This document shows positions 6,866 to 16,386 of a stretch of DNA of 64,000 nucleotides, in pieces. The notes under the pieces are model-generated. The model was not told where the DNA came from and ran no database searches. It saw only the letters and a list, made by a program, of their open reading frames with translations. Made by a program: the position numbers and the translations under genes. The stretch comes from Marinibacterium anthonyi (GTDB taxonomy: Bacteria; Pseudomonadota; Alphaproteobacteria; Rhodobacterales; Rhodobacteraceae), in contig CP031585.1 in the NCBI GenBank assembly GCA_003217735.2, positions 4,327,501 to 4,391,500 of the forward strand, given 5' to 3'. Position 1 is the stretch's first letter. The number at the start of each line of letters is the position of its first letter.

Positions 6866-9577
6866 TTATTTCGCCTGTTTGCGCAGCAGCAGCACGCCCA
6901 GCACCAGCAGGACGGGCACCCACAGCAGCAGGGGCTGGAAATCCTGGGCCAGGTCGCGGAACCACAGCGCCTTGTTGAAGACCCCGCGCGAGATGGTGAC
7001 GAAATAGGTGGTGGGCCAGAGCGTGCCGATCACCTTGCCCGCGCCTTCGAGCGAGGAGACCGGGTCGGTGAGGCCGGAGTACTGGGAGGACGGGATCATC
7101 GTCGCCATGGCGGTGCCGAACAGCGCCGCGATCTGGGAGGACACGAAGGAGGAGATCACCAGCCCCATGCCGGTCGAGATGAAGACGTAGAGGATGGCGG
7201 CCAGTGTCAGCGACAGGAAGCTGCCGGTAATGGGAACGCCGAAAACGGTGATCGCGAAGCCCACCATCAGCAGGTAGTTGATCAGGGCGAAGCCCACGTA
7301 GGGCAGTTGCTTGCCCAGCAGGAATTCAAGCCGCGTGGTGGGCGTGGCGTAGAAGTTGATGATGGAGCCCAGTTCCTTTTCGCGCACCACCGACAGCACG
7401 GCAAGCATGGCGGGGATGATCATCAGCAGCATCGGGATGATGGCCGGGACGATGGCGGGCAGGCTTTCGACCGAGGGGTTGTAGCGGTAGCGCACGGCCA
7501 TGTCGAAATCGCCCGCCGTGGCGGCATCGCCATAGGTGTCGCGCGCGCGCAGGGCCAGCCAGTGGGCGTGCATGCCCTGCACGTAGCCCGACGCGGTTTC
7601 CGCGATCGACGGCATGGAGCCGTCGAGCCAGGCGCCGACTTCGGCGCCGTCCCCGCGTGCGACGGCCTGGCCGAAACCGGGCGGAATTTCCAGCGCGAGG
7701 GAGAGTTCGCCCGAACGCATCCGGTCCTCGATGTCCTGGTAGCTGGTGACGGGGGGCATTTCGATGAAATAGCGCGAGCCCGACAGCGCCGAGATGTAAT
7801 CGCGCGAGGTGGAGGTGTCGTCGAAGTCGAGCGCGGCGAAGCGCAGGTCTTCGACATCCATGGAAATGCCGTAGCCGATGACGAACATCATGATCAGGCT
7901 GCCGACCACGGCGAAGGTGGCGCGGATCGGGTCGCGGCGCAGCTCCAGCGCCTCGCGCCAGGTGTAGGCGAACAGGCGGCGGGGATCGAAGCGGCGGCGG
8001 GGCGGCGGCGGGCCGTCGCCGTGGGGCGGCGCGATGTCGGCGGATTTGAGCGGGGGCACGACGGCTTCGAGCTGGGCGATGAAGGCGTCTTCGAGCGTGT
8101 CCTTGCCCGAGGCGTCGATGATCGCCTGCGGCGCGTCCGAGACCAGGACCCGGCCCGCGTGCATCAGCGATATGCGGTCGCACAGCGCCGCTTCGTTCAT
8201 GAAATGGGTCGAGACGAAGATGGTGACGCCATCGGTGCGCGACAGATCGCCCAGCGTTTCCCAGAACTGGTCGCGCGCGACCGGGTCGACGCCCGAGGTG
8301 GGTTCATCGAGGATCAGGATTTCGGGGGAATGGATCAGCGCGGCGGCCAGCGACAGGCGCTGGCGGATGCCCAGGGGAAGCGAGTCGGGGAGGATGTCGA
8401 GGATCTCTTCGAGCTTGAAGCGGCGGGCGAGGTCCTGGACGCGGGGGCCGATGGCGTCGCGGTCCATGTGGAAGAGATGGGCGTGCAGGACCAGGTTCTG
8501 GCGCACGGTGAGTTCGGTGTAGAGCGAGAACGCCTGGGACATGTAGCCGACGTGGCGGCGGGCGGCGATGTTGGCGGGATCGACCGGTTCGCCCAGCAGC
8601 AGGGCCTGGCCGTCGCTCACCGGCAGAAGGCCGGTGAGCATTTTCATGGTGGTGGTCTTGCCGCAGCCGTTGGAGCCGAGAAAGCCGAAGATCTCGCCCT
8701 TTTGAATCCGGAAGGACACCGCGTCGACGGCGGTGAAATCGCCGAAACGCTTGGTGAGGTTCTCGGCCTCGATGACGGGCTTGTCCGCCGTTTCCGGCGG
8801 CCGCGCGGGGATATGCACCGCGGTGTGGCCGCGGCGGCGGTCTTCGGGCAGGAGCGCGATGAAGGCGGCGTCCAGCGTGTGCGCGCCGGTGCGGTCCAGC
8901 AGGTCCTGCGGCGTGCCGGTGGCGAGGATCCCGCCGCCGTCCATGGCGACGAGCCAGTCGAAGCCAAAGGCTTCTTCCATGTAGGCGGTGGCGACGACGA
9001 CGCTCATCGTGGGCCGTCCGACGCGGATCAGGCGGATCAGTTCCCAGAACTGGCGGCGCGACAGGGGGTCGATGCCGGTGGTCGGTTCGTCGAGGATCAG
9101 CAGTTCGGGATCGTGGATCAGCGCGCAGCACAGGCCCAGCTTCTGTTTCATCCCGCCCGAAAGCTTGCCGGCGAGGCGGTCGGCGAAGGGGTCGAGGCCC
9201 GTCGCTTTCAGCAGTTCGCCGATGCGGCGGGCGCGTTCGGCGGCGTCGTGGCCGAACAGGCGGCCGAAGAAATCGACGTTCTCGCGCACCGTCAGCGTCG
9301 GGTACAGGTTCTTGCCCAGCCCCTGCGGCATGTAGGCGATGCGCGGCTGGATGCGGTCGCGATGCGCGCGGGAGGACATTGGCCCGCCCAGCACCTCGAT
9401 CTGGCCGGTCTGCATGGCGCGCGCGCCCGACACCAGCGACAGCAGGGAGGATTTGCCGACCCCGTCGGGGCCGATCAGCCCGACCATCCTGCCCGGCGGC
9501 ACGTCGAGCGTGACATCGTGCAGCGCAACGGTGCGCCCGTAGGACAGGCCCACCCCGTCAAGGCGGGCGACGGTCAT
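6866..9577 (-). CDS. Fused ABC exporter: two ATPase domains plus ABC-2 permease (RbbA-like)
   Basis: A 903-residue fusion. ATPase domain 1 (about 5-240) has Walker [10 protein letters not shown], signature LSGGMKQK and Walker [13 protein letters not shown]. ATPase domain 2 (about 270-500) has GSNGCGKTT, a weaker signature [10 protein letters not shown] and [12 protein letters not shown]. An ABC-2 permease with a periplasmic insertion and six hydrophobic segments fills 540-903. Length and order match E. coli RbbA (911 residues) between YhiI and YhhJ. The ATG overlaps the stop of the HlyD gene (ATGA), implying coupled translation. In ATPase 1 the Walker A has Asp-Gly-Val in place of the usual residues, but Lys-Ser remain. 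Substrate unknown. Confidence 0.9.
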   Translation of the reverse strand: MTVARLDGVGLSYGRTVALHDVTLDVPPGRMVGLIGPDGVGKSSLLSLVSGARAMQTGQIEVLGGPMSSRAHRDRIQPRIAYMPQGLGKNLYPTLTVRENVDFFGRLFGHDAAERARRIGELLKATGLDPFADRLAGKLSGGMKQKLGLCCALIHDPELLILDEPTTGIDPLSRRQFWELIRLIRVGRPTMSVVVATAYMEEAFGFDWLVAMDGGGILATGTPQDLLDRTGAHTLDAAFIALLPEDRRRGHTAVHIPARPPETADKPVIEAENLTKRFGDFTAVDAVSFRIQKGEIFGFLGSNGCGKTTTMKMLTGLLPVSDGQALLLGEPVDPANIAARRHVGYMSQAFSLYTELTVRQNLVLHAHLFHMDRDAIGPRVQDLARRFKLEEILDILPDSLPLGIRQRLSLAAALIHSPEILILDEPTSGVDPVARDQFWETLGDLSRTDGVTIFVSTHFMNEAALCDRISLMHAGRVLVSDAPQAIIDASGKDTLEDAFIAQLEAVVPPLKSADIAPPHGDGPPPPRRRFDPRRLFAYTWREALELRRDPIRATFAVVGSLIMMFVIGYGISMDVEDLRFAALDFDDTSTSRDYISALSGSRYFIEMPPVTSYQDIEDRMRSGELSLALEIPPGFGQAVARGDGAEVGAWLDGSMPSIAETASGYVQGMHAHWLALRARDTYGDAATAGDFDMAVRYRYNPSVESLPAIVPAIIPMLLMIIPAMLAVLSVVREKELGSIINFYATPTTRLEFLLGKQLPYVGFALINYLLMVGFAITVFGVPITGSFLSLTLAAILYVFISTGMGLVISSFVSSQIAALFGTAMATMIPSSQYSGLTDPVSSLEGAGKVIGTLWPTTYFVTISRGVFNKALWFRDLAQDFQPLLLWVPVLLVLGVLLLRKQAK

Positions 9578-10644
9578 GGCAGGCGGACCTGGGCCACGTC
9601 GGCGGGCCATTGCGCGTCGGAGCCGACCCGGACATAGGCCACGCCCGGCACGCCGGTCTTCACGTACTGGATGTATTCCTTGAGCAATTCGGGGTCGATC
9701 CGGGCGCGGACGCGGAACATCAGCTTGTTGCGTTCCTCTTCGGTCTCGACGGTCTTGGGCGTGAACTGGGCCACGTCGGACACATAGGTGATCGTGGCCG
9801 GGATCGGGTAGCCGGGCGCGGCGTCGATCAGCAGGCGGGCTTCGGAGCCGATGGCAAGGCGGCCGGCGTCGGCGGTGGGCAGGAAGAAGGTCATGTGGAC
9901 GTCCGACAGATCGACCATGTTCAGGACGCGCCCGCCCGAGGCCAGAACCTCGCCCGGCTGGGCGACGCGGTATTGCACGCGCCCGTCGCGGGGGGCGGTC
10001 AGGGTGGCTTCCTTCAGGTCGGCCTGAATGGCGTCGATGGCGGCCTTGGCGGCTTCGACCGCGGCTTCGGCATCGGCGACCGAGGCATGGGCGGCCGAGA
10101 TGCCGGCATCGGCGGCGGCCATCTGGGCTTCGGACGCGGCGGCGGCGGCGGTGGCGCCGCGCACGTCGGCCTCGTCGTCTTCCAGCGCCTGTTGCGAGAC
10201 CGCGTTGCTTTTGGCCAGCGGCGTGGTGCGGGCCAGCGTCTTTTGCGCGAGGTCGAGCGTAACGTTGGCCTGTTCCAGCGTGGCCTGGGCGGCGCGCTTT
10301 TCGGCCTCGCGCTGGGTGACGACGCTTTGCGCGGTTTCCACGCCGATCACGGCGCGGCGCAGTTCGGCCTGGGCCTGGTGCAGCTGGGCCTGCAGCTGGG
10401 TGGTTTCGATCTGGGCGAGGGTCTGGCCACGGGTGACGAAATCACCCTCGTCGACATAGATCTCCTGCAGGCGGCCGGCGATCTTGGTCGAGATGTCGAT
10501 TTCCACCGCCTCGATCCGGCCGTTGCCCTTGGCGATCCCTTCGGGCAGGCCGGCCTGGCTGCGTTCCTGGATCACGGCCCAGGCGATGGCGGCCACGACA
10601 AGGACCAGGATGGCGAAGGGCAGGATCTTGCGGAACCACTGCAT
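9574..10644 (-). CDS. HlyD-type membrane fusion protein (YhiI-like)
   Basis: Periplasmic adaptor of 356 residues with one N-terminal membrane anchor (about 7-26), a split lipoyl domain ([16 protein letters not shown] ... [21 protein letters not shown]) and a long alanine-rich alpha-helical coiled-coil hairpin between (about 80-205). It is the first gene of the exporter operon and would link the inner-membrane ABC complex to an outer-membrane channel. Its length equals that of E. coli YhiI. An inverted repeat about 100 bases upstream (10742-10771) is a probable repressor site. Confidence 0.9.
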   Translation of the reverse strand: MQWFRKILPFAILVLVVAAIAWAVIQERSQAGLPEGIAKGNGRIEAVEIDISTKIAGRLQEIYVDEGDFVTRGQTLAQIETTQLQAQLHQAQAELRRAVIGVETAQSVVTQREAEKRAAQATLEQANVTLDLAQKTLARTTPLAKSNAVSQQALEDDEADVRGATAAAAASEAQMAAADAGISAAHASVADAEAAVEAAKAAIDAIQADLKEATLTAPRDGRVQYRVAQPGEVLASGGRVLNMVDLSDVHMTFFLPTADAGRLAIGSEARLLIDAAPGYPIPATITYVSDVAQFTPKTVETEEERNKLMFRVRARIDPELLKEYIQYVKTGVPGVAYVRVGSDAQWPADVAQVRLP

Positions 10645-10681
10645 GGATGAACCTCACTTCCGGTGCGTTCTGGGCGCCCAG

Positions 10682-10721
10682 CGGCCCCCGTGGGCCCCCG
10701 CGGGCCCCCACGGGCGCCCGC
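10682..10721. repeat. 10-bp GC-only tandem repeat x4 in the exporter leader
   Basis: Four degenerate decamers related to GGGCCCCCGC. On the minus-strand transcript this is a G5/C-rich leader segment that could fold into strong stems or a quadruplex just upstream of the HlyD gene. Confidence 0.7.
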
Positions 10722-10741
10722 CGGCGGATCCGCCGATCCGG

Positions 10742-10771
10742 CCTGAACTAAACTGACTCGTTCGGTTCAGG
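10742..10771 (-). promoter_or_regulatory. Inverted repeat, probable repressor site of the exporter operon
   Basis: Seven-base arms CCTGAAC and GTTCAGG flank a 16-base centre that itself holds an imperfect ACTGA/TCGGT dyad. This architecture resembles TetR/AcrR operators and sits upstream of the HlyD start at 10644. No regulator gene is adjacent. Confidence 0.45.
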
Positions 10772-10929
10772 TCTTAGCCCTGATGTTGCGCCGCGTCGCG
10801 GCGAATTTTGTCGCGGGGGGCGCGGATTTTGCGCCGTGGCGGCCCCTGCCCCGCCCGCCGCAGCGCCTTGCCCTGAAAGGCGATGCTACGGTCCAAGTGG
10901 TCGCTTTTGGGCCACTCTACGCCCTTTGG

Positions 10930-10957
10930 TTGAAATTCGCGACGCTTCTGTTATGTT
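10930..10957 (+). promoter_or_regulatory. Candidate sigma-70 promoter of the gpsA-ggpS operon
   Basis: TTGAAA (10930-10935) and TATGTT (10952-10957) are separated by 16 bases. It is the best -35/-10 pair in the region and would give a leader of about 195 bases. Confidence 0.4.
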
Positions 10958-11158
10958 AGCGCCAGCGAAATGCCGCGACTGCACAAAACTTTTTTGCACC
11001 GCAGCGGGAACCAACCGCTCACGCGCGCGTTACCCTTTCGCTGACGGCCTCAAGACGATCCGGACGGATTCGTGGGGGCATCGGCAGAACATCGCTTATT
11101 CGCCGGCGGACCGGATCCGCCAGAACGCAGGAAGATCTGACAAAAAGAGGCTGGACCG

Positions 11159-12274
11159 ATCAAAGACGGAACCCTGAATACGTCACCCATCCCTTACCGC
11201 AACCTTGCCGTCATCGGCGCTGGCTCGTGGGGGACCGCCCTGGCCACCGTGCTTGCCCGCAATGGCCATGCCACGAAGATCTGGGCCCGCCGCCCCGAGT
11301 TGGCGAAACAGATCAACGACACGCGGCAGAACGCCGACTACCTTCCCGATTTCGAGCTGCCGCAGGGGCTGATTGCCACAGCGGATATCGGCGACGCCGT
11401 GATGGCCGCCGAAGCCGTTCTGCTGGTCACGCCCTCGTCGACATTGCGCGAGACCTGCCGAGCGGTGAAGCCCCACCTCGCCGAAGGCGTGCCGGTGGCG
11501 CTGTGTTCGAAAGGGATCGAGCGCGGCACCGGGCTGTTGCTGTCCGAAGTGGTGAGCCAGGAATTGCCGGGCCATCCGGTCGGCGCGATTTCCGGGCCGA
11601 CATTCGCACGGGAAACGGCGCTGGATCATCCGACGGCGGCCACGGTCGCCTTTGAATGGCGCTACGAAGACCGCCTGAACCCGGAGAATTCGCCGGCCGC
11701 GCGCATGGCGATGTCGCTGTCGGGCGGCGGGTTCCGGCCCTATGTGTCGGACGACCTGATCGGGGTCGAGGTGGGCGGCGCGGTCAAGAACGTGATCGCC
11801 ATCGCCTGCGGCATGCTGTCGGGCGCGGGCTTTGCCGAGAACACGCGCGCCGCGATCATCACCCGTGGCACGGACGAGATGAAGCTGCTGGCCGAGGCGC
11901 TTGGCGGGCGGCGGGAAACCGTGACCGGGCTGTCCGGCGCGGGCGACCTGACGCTGACCTGTTCGTCGACGACGTCGCGCAACATGTCGCTGGGCTTTCA
12001 GCTGGGCCAGGGGCTGAGCCGGGACGAGTGTTTCGATGGCCGCGCCGTGGTCGTCGAAGGCGAGGTCAACGCGGTGTCCGTCACCGACCTGGCGCGGCGC
12101 ATCGGTGTGTCGATGCCGATCTGCGAGACGGTGCACGCCGTCCTGCACGAGGGCGCCGATCTTGAGGCCAGTTTCAACACGCTGTGGAAACGGCCGATCG
12201 AAGCGGAGCCGCGCGCGATGTCGCTGTCGCTGACCCATCCCGAACCGACCCTGACGCTGCAATTCGGAAACTGA
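11159..12274 (+). CDS. gpsA: NAD(P)-dependent glycerol-3-phosphate dehydrogenase, non-ATG start
   Basis: Reduces dihydroxyacetone phosphate to sn-glycerol 3-phosphate in the cytoplasm. It shows AVIGAGSWGTALA (NAD site), VTPSS, the GPTFARE motif, GGAVKNVIAIACG (catalytic Lys) and ITRGTDEMKLL. No ATG, GTG or TTG lies in frame between the stop at 11138 and the glycine motif; the first one (GTG 11249) would delete the NAD site. The best start is ATC at 11159, eight bases after AAAAAGAGG; CTG at 11174 is an alternative. From ATC the product has 371 residues, somewhat long. First gene of the glucosylglycerol operon, it supplies the acceptor for GgpS. Function is firm, the start is not. Confidence 0.88.
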   Translation: MKDGTLNTSPIPYRNLAVIGAGSWGTALATVLARNGHATKIWARRPELAKQINDTRQNADYLPDFELPQGLIATADIGDAVMAAEAVLLVTPSSTLRETCRAVKPHLAEGVPVALCSKGIERGTGLLLSEVVSQELPGHPVGAISGPTFARETALDHPTAATVAFEWRYEDRLNPENSPAARMAMSLSGGGFRPYVSDDLIGVEVGGAVKNVIAIACGMLSGAGFAENTRAAIITRGTDEMKLLAEALGGRRETVTGLSGAGDLTLTCSSTTSRNMSLGFQLGQGLSRDECFDGRAVVVEGEVNAVSVTDLARRIGVSMPICETVHAVLHEGADLEASFNTLWKRPIEAEPRAMSLSLTHPEPTLTLQFGN

Positions 12275-12278
12275 GATC

Positions 12279-13061
12279 ATGACCATCATGCAATCCGCAC
12301 GGCCGAGCATTTCGGACCGTCGCTTTACGCTTGCCACCGACCTGGACGGCACCTTCCTGGGCGGCACGATCGAGGCGCGCGAGGCGCTGTACGGCTGGAT
12401 CGAGGCCAACCGCTTTACCGTGGGCCTGATCTTTGTCACCGGGCGCGACCCCGAGTTCATCATGCAGATGTGCCGCGAACAGGGCCTGCCCTGGCCCGAA
12501 TACGTGGTGGGCGACGTGGGCACGACCATCGCCCATGTCACCGATCAGGGCCGGATCGAACCGATCCCGGCGCTGGAGGAAGACATTGCCAGCCGCTGGA
12601 ACGACGCCGGCGACGCGGTGCGCGAGGTGCTGGACGGGCATCCGGGCCTGTCCCTGCAACCCACCGATTTCCGCTACCGGGTCAGCTATGACCTGGATCC
12701 GCGGGCCTTCGACGACGCGGCCAAGCAGAAGGTCGAGGCGCTGGGGCTGGACTGGCTGATTTCGGACAACAAGTATTTCGACGTCCTGCCACGGGGCGTT
12801 TCCAAGGGGCCGTCGATCCGGCGGCTGGTCGAGCATCTGGAGATTCCCGAAGACAGGGTGCTGGTCGCCGGCGACACGCTGAACGACCTCTCGATGCTTG
12901 AATGCGGATTGCCGGCCGTGGCCGTGGGCAATTCCGAAGAGGCGCTGATCGCCCGCGTCGGGGACCTGGACCATGTGCACAAGGCCCGTGCCCATGGCGC
13001 TGCCGGGATCCTCGAGGCGATCGATGCCCATTCCCTTCACGACATTCCGAAAGGCTGCTGA
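12279..13061 (+). CDS. HAD-family sugar phosphatase, probable glucosylglycerol-phosphate phosphatase
   Basis: A 260-residue HAD hydrolase of the sucrose-phosphatase/trehalose-phosphatase subgroup (C2 cap). Motif I is ATDLDGTFLGG (Asp21 nucleophile, Asp23), motif II FVTGRD, motif III the Lys of GVSKGPSIR, motif IV VAGDTLNDLSML. It lies 4 bases after gpsA and 3 before ggpS, so it is almost certainly the phosphatase acting on glucosylglycerol 3-phosphate. From memory the cyanobacterial GgpP is a larger protein, so this may be a functional replacement. The substrate is inferred from the operon; sucrose- or mannosyl-phosphoglycerate phosphatase activity is the alternative. Confidence 0.85.
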   Translation: MTIMQSARPSISDRRFTLATDLDGTFLGGTIEAREALYGWIEANRFTVGLIFVTGRDPEFIMQMCREQGLPWPEYVVGDVGTTIAHVTDQGRIEPIPALEEDIASRWNDAGDAVREVLDGHPGLSLQPTDFRYRVSYDLDPRAFDDAAKQKVEALGLDWLISDNKYFDVLPRGVSKGPSIRRLVEHLEIPEDRVLVAGDTLNDLSMLECGLPAVAVGNSEEALIARVGDLDHVHKARAHGAAGILEAIDAHSLHDIPKGC

Positions 13062-13064
13062 GTC

Positions 13065-14564
13065 ATGCCCTCCAATCTGGTTATCGTATATCACCGCCAA
13101 CCCTATGAAGAGGTGGTCGAAAACGGCAAGATCACCTACCGCGAGAACGCGTCCCCCAATGGCATCGTGCCGACGCTGAAGTCCTTCTTCGGCCGGTTCG
13201 AAAGCGGTGCCTGGGTGGCCTGGAAAGAGGCCGAGGATCCGTCGAACCCCGATTTCGAACGGGTGATCGAGATCGAGGACAAGTTCGGCAAGTATTCCGT
13301 GTCGCGCCTGCCGCTGACCAAGGAACAGGTCAGCAGCTTCTACCATGTCTCGTCCAAGGAGGCGTTCTGGCCGATCCTGCACGGGTTCAAGGAGCGCTAT
13401 AACTACGACCCCGTCGACTGGCCGACCTTCCGCGAGGTGAACTGGGCCTTTGCCGAGGCCGCCGCGGCCGAAGCCGCCGAAGGCGCCGTGGTCTGGGTGC
13501 ACGATTACAACCTGTGGCTGGTGCCCGGCTACCTGCGCCAGCTGCGCCCGGACGTGAAGATTTCGTTCTTCCACCACACGCCCTTCCCCGGCGCGGACAT
13601 CTTCAACGTGCTGCCCTGGCGGCTGGAGATCCTGCAATCGCTGCTGGCCTGCGACGTGGTGGGCTTTCACATCCCGCGCTACGTGAACAACTTTGTCTCG
13701 GCCGCCCGGTCGCTGCTGGAGGTCAACGTGACCAGGCGCGAGAAGGTGAAGCCCGAGATGTCGTCGCAGGCGACCGCCCTGTCGGAACAATCGGTGCCGA
13801 CCGAGGTCGAATTCGAGGGCCGCAAGGTCTGGCTGCAGGCGTCCCCGGTGGGGATCGACGTGGATTACGTCGAGAAGCTGGCGCGCAGCGAACAGACCCA
13901 GTCACGCGCGGCCGAGATCCGCAAGGGCTTGGGCGATGCGCAACTGGTGCTGTCGGTCGGGCGGACCGATTATACCAAGGGCGGGATCGAGCAGCTGGAA
14001 AGCTTCGAGCGGCTGCTTGAAACGCGCCCCGACCTGCGCGGCAAGGTGCAGCTGATGCATGTGTCGGTGCCTGCCAACCGCAACATGACCGTCTACGAGG
14101 AAATCCAGGAGCACCTGGAACAGACCACGGGCCGGATCAACGGGCGGTTCGGGTCGCTGGAATGGCAGCCGATCGCGCTGGTGTCGCGCGCGGTGCCGTT
14201 CGAGGACCTGATCGCCTATTACCTGGCCGCCGACGTGGCCTGGATCACGCCGCTGGCGGACGGGATGAACCTGGTCGTCAAGGAATATTGCGCGGCGCGT
14301 TACGACGAGGACGGCGCCGTGGTGTTGTCGGAATTCGCCGGTGCCGCGGTCGAGATGGGGTCGGCCGTGCTGACCAACCCGTTCTCGCACCGCTCGATGG
14401 ACAGCGCGCTGCTGCAGGCGCTGGAGATGACGCCGGATGACCGGCGCGGCCGGATGAAGGCGCTGCGCGAGGTCGTGGCCAAGCAGGACATCCGCCACTG
14501 GGCCGAAGAACAGATGTCGGCCATGAAGGGCGTGAAACTGATGGAAATCGAACCCGCGGCCTGA
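13065..14564 (+). CDS. ggpS: Glucosylglycerol-phosphate synthase (GT20)
   Basis: Transfers glucose from ADP-glucose to glycerol 3-phosphate, the committed step to the osmolyte glucosylglycerol. The 499-residue length equals that of cyanobacterial GgpS and the N-terminus (LVIVYHRQPYEEVVENGK...SPNGIVPTLKSFF) has the GgpS rather than the trehalose-phosphate synthase pattern. GT20 features include WVHDYNLWLVPGYLR, FFHHTPFPG, SVGRTDYTKGG and the donor site TPLADGMNLVVKEY. It is the last gene of a tight operon with gpsA and a HAD phosphatase; a terminator follows at 14645. Expression is probably salt-induced, by analogy with other producers. Confidence 0.92.
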   Translation: MPSNLVIVYHRQPYEEVVENGKITYRENASPNGIVPTLKSFFGRFESGAWVAWKEAEDPSNPDFERVIEIEDKFGKYSVSRLPLTKEQVSSFYHVSSKEAFWPILHGFKERYNYDPVDWPTFREVNWAFAEAAAAEAAEGAVVWVHDYNLWLVPGYLRQLRPDVKISFFHHTPFPGADIFNVLPWRLEILQSLLACDVVGFHIPRYVNNFVSAARSLLEVNVTRREKVKPEMSSQATALSEQSVPTEVEFEGRKVWLQASPVGIDVDYVEKLARSEQTQSRAAEIRKGLGDAQLVLSVGRTDYTKGGIEQLESFERLLETRPDLRGKVQLMHVSVPANRNMTVYEEIQEHLEQTTGRINGRFGSLEWQPIALVSRAVPFEDLIAYYLAADVAWITPLADGMNLVVKEYCAARYDEDGAVVLSEFAGAAVEMGSAVLTNPFSHRSMDSALLQALEMTPDDRRGRMKALREVVAKQDIRHWAEEQMSAMKGVKLMEIEPAA

Positions 14565-14623
14565 ACGGGGGCCGAACGAGGCCTGAACGGGGCCCGAACG
14601 AGGCCCGAACGAGGCCCAGGCGA
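14558..14623 (+). repeat. 11-bp tandem repeat x6 at the ggpS stop
   Basis: Six copies of an 11-mer close to GGCCCGAACGA start inside the last codons of ggpS and run into the spacer; several copies place TGA stops. Confidence 0.85.
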
Positions 14624-14644
14624 AGGTCCTTCAGGGGGGACCGG

Positions 14645-14677
14645 GGGGCAGCCTTTGCTGGCTGCCCCTTTCATTTT
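14645..14677 (+). terminator. Rho-independent terminator of the glucosylglycerol operon
   Basis: Perfect 9-bp stem GGGGCAGCC / GGCTGCCCC with loop TTTGCT, followed by TTTCATTTT. Confidence 0.9.
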
Positions 14678-14814
14678 CGGGATATGGCGTGCGCGGCGGG
14701 AACCGGCGGGCAGGTCCGCGCATTGTTCCCCTGGCCGGCATCGCCGGATGTCTGGCCCGTTTGCTGACCCGGTTCCTGGCCCGGTTCCTCGCCTGCCCCC
14801 TAGCTGGAGATCCC

Positions 14815-15600
14815 ATGATCAAGATCGTGGTCCTGAGCGACCTTCACCTGCGCGGCCGGGGCGATCCGGCCAATGGGCTGGACCCCCATGACCGGCTGCG
14901 GCTGGGCATCGACTGGCTGAACCGGCGGCACGCGGACGCCGACCTGTGCGTGCTGGCGGGCGACCTGGCCGACGTGGGCGACCGCGACGCCTATGAGCTG
15001 CTGAAGCATCAGGTGATGCGCGCGAAGGTGCCTGTGGAGATGACCATCGGCAACCACGACGACCGCGACACCTTCCTGAAGGTCTTTGGCGAAGCCTATC
15101 GGGCCGAGACGGGTTATATCGACAAGTCGATCGATATCGGCGGGTATCGGGTCATCATCCTGGACAGCGCCATCACCGGCGAACCGGCCGGACGGCTGGA
15201 ACCCGCGCAGCTGCATTGGCTGGGATTGCGCCTGGACGAGGCCGCGGACCGCCCGGTCATCGTGATCGTGCACCACCATGCCAACCCGCTGATGACCCGG
15301 GTCGACCGGATCCTGATGCAGAACGGAACGGCCTTTGCCCGGGTGCTGAGCCGGCACAAGGATATCCGCCAAGTCATTGCGGGCCATGTACATTATACCT
15401 CGACCGCGATCTGGCACGGGATCCCGTTCACGACGCTGTCGGGCGGGCATTACAGCGTGCGGGCGCTGCTGGATCCCGATGAACCGGCGCCGCATCTGAC
15501 CGGGCCCGCGCAGATGGCGGTGATCCTGGCGGGGACCGACGGGACGATCGTGCATTTCGACGATTACATCAACGGCAATGCCCGGATCGGGCAACCCTGA
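14815..15600 (+). CDS. Class III metallophosphoesterase (CpdA/GpdQ-like phosphodiesterase)
   Basis: Calcineurin-type dinuclear metal phosphodiesterase of 261 residues. Metal motifs are SDLHLRG (D-x-H), AGDLADVGD (GD), IGNHDDRD (GNHD), the His of VHHHAN, and AGHVHYTS (GHVH). This set and size fit the cAMP phosphodiesterase CpdA or glycerophosphodiesterase GpdQ group. The ATG at 14815 follows TGGAGA and directly begins the conserved strand. It lies after the operon terminator, so it has its own promoter. Position next to glycerol-phosphate genes makes a glycerophosphodiester substrate possible, but this is only inference. Confidence 0.85.
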   Translation: MIKIVVLSDLHLRGRGDPANGLDPHDRLRLGIDWLNRRHADADLCVLAGDLADVGDRDAYELLKHQVMRAKVPVEMTIGNHDDRDTFLKVFGEAYRAETGYIDKSIDIGGYRVIILDSAITGEPAGRLEPAQLHWLGLRLDEAADRPVIVIVHHHANPLMTRVDRILMQNGTAFARVLSRHKDIRQVIAGHVHYTSTAIWHGIPFTTLSGGHYSVRALLDPDEPAPHLTGPAQMAVILAGTDGTIVHFDDYINGNARIGQP

Positions 15601-15702
15601 ACGTCGGCCCGCGCCGCTGTGCGCGCCTGGCCCGCGGGCCCGGGTTTACCTTTTGGAAGGGACCCTGGCGTACCATCCCTTCGGTGGAAAGGGAGAGTTC
15701 CT

Positions 15703-16386
15703 ATGGCAAATGCCAATATGACGACCACGGCGGGGGCCGTGCGCGATTTCGATCTCAATGTGCTTGTCGTCGATGACGAGGCCTTCGACCGCAAGCGACT
15801 GGAACGGCTGGCATCCAAGCTGGGCGCTTCGGTTTCGGTCAAGACCTGCCGAGACGAGGAGGATTTCCGGACCTCGCTGGACAGCGGCGTCTACGACATC
15901 TGTTTCGTCGACAACAACATGGGCGCCTGGTGTGGCGCGCAGGCGGTGGATGTGCTGCATCACCACCCGCGCCACAAGGAAACGCCGGTTGTGATGGTAT
16001 CGTCGCGCGACGATACCGAAACGGCGGTTCAGGCGATCAAGGCCGGCTGCACCAACTACATCGAGAAGGGCAAGCTGACGGCGGAGCGCCTGCGCGAAAC
16101 CGTCTGCGAAGCGCTGACCGAGAACCTGGCCGACGCGGTCAGCCGGGAGCAGTTGCAGCAGGTGGCCGATTGCATTGTCACCGGCCTGGCCGAAGGCTGC
16201 ATCGGCGAATTGCGCCCGCGCCTGCGGGCGATGTACCGGCAGGTCTGCTTTATCCGCGACTGCCATGCCGCCGGCGTGATGCCGTCGCCCGAGGCACTGG
16301 AAACCATCGAAACCCATTGCCTGCAGATCTGGCGCTTTGCCGATGAATTGTCGGATTACGGGCGCACCTTCAGCCGGCCTCACTGA
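15703..16386 (+). CDS. Response regulator with uncharacterised helical output
   Basis: A 227-residue protein with an N-terminal receiver domain (about 18-140): acidic VVDDE, predicted phosphoacceptor Asp70 in FVDNNM, a Ser in MVSSRDD and Lys122. The C-terminal 85 residues are helical and have no DNA-binding or enzymatic motif I recognise. The ATG at 15703 follows GGAAAGGGAGAG. It converges on the receiver-kinase at 16370-17482 and the two genes overlap by 17 bases at their 3' ends, which suggests a stable pairing within one signalling unit. Confidence 0.85.
   Translation: MANANMTTTAGAVRDFDLNVLVVDDEAFDRKRLERLASKLGASVSVKTCRDEEDFRTSLDSGVYDICFVDNNMGAWCGAQAVDVLHHHPRHKETPVVMVSSRDDTETAVQAIKAGCTNYIEKGKLTAERLRETVCEALTENLADAVSREQLQQVADCIVTGLAEGCIGELRPRLRAMYRQVCFIRDCHAAGVMPSPEALETIETHCLQIWRFADELSDYGRTFSRPH

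Larger units (their letters stand above)
10645..11158. other. Divergent control region between exporter and glucosylglycerol operons
   Basis: About 510 bases without a gene. It holds the GC repeat and inverted repeat on the exporter side, then a likely sigma-70 promoter at 10930-10957 on the gpsA side, followed by a leader of roughly 195 bases with a TGCACAAAAC/TTTTTTGCA imperfect stem at about 10980-11000. Confidence 0.5.

Noticed and set aside
4952-9637. A 1561-codon open frame on the plus strand
   Set aside because: It runs antisense to tag and the exporter operon, is low-complexity Gly/Arg/His/Gln-rich and has no domain; it is a by-product of GC3 bias.
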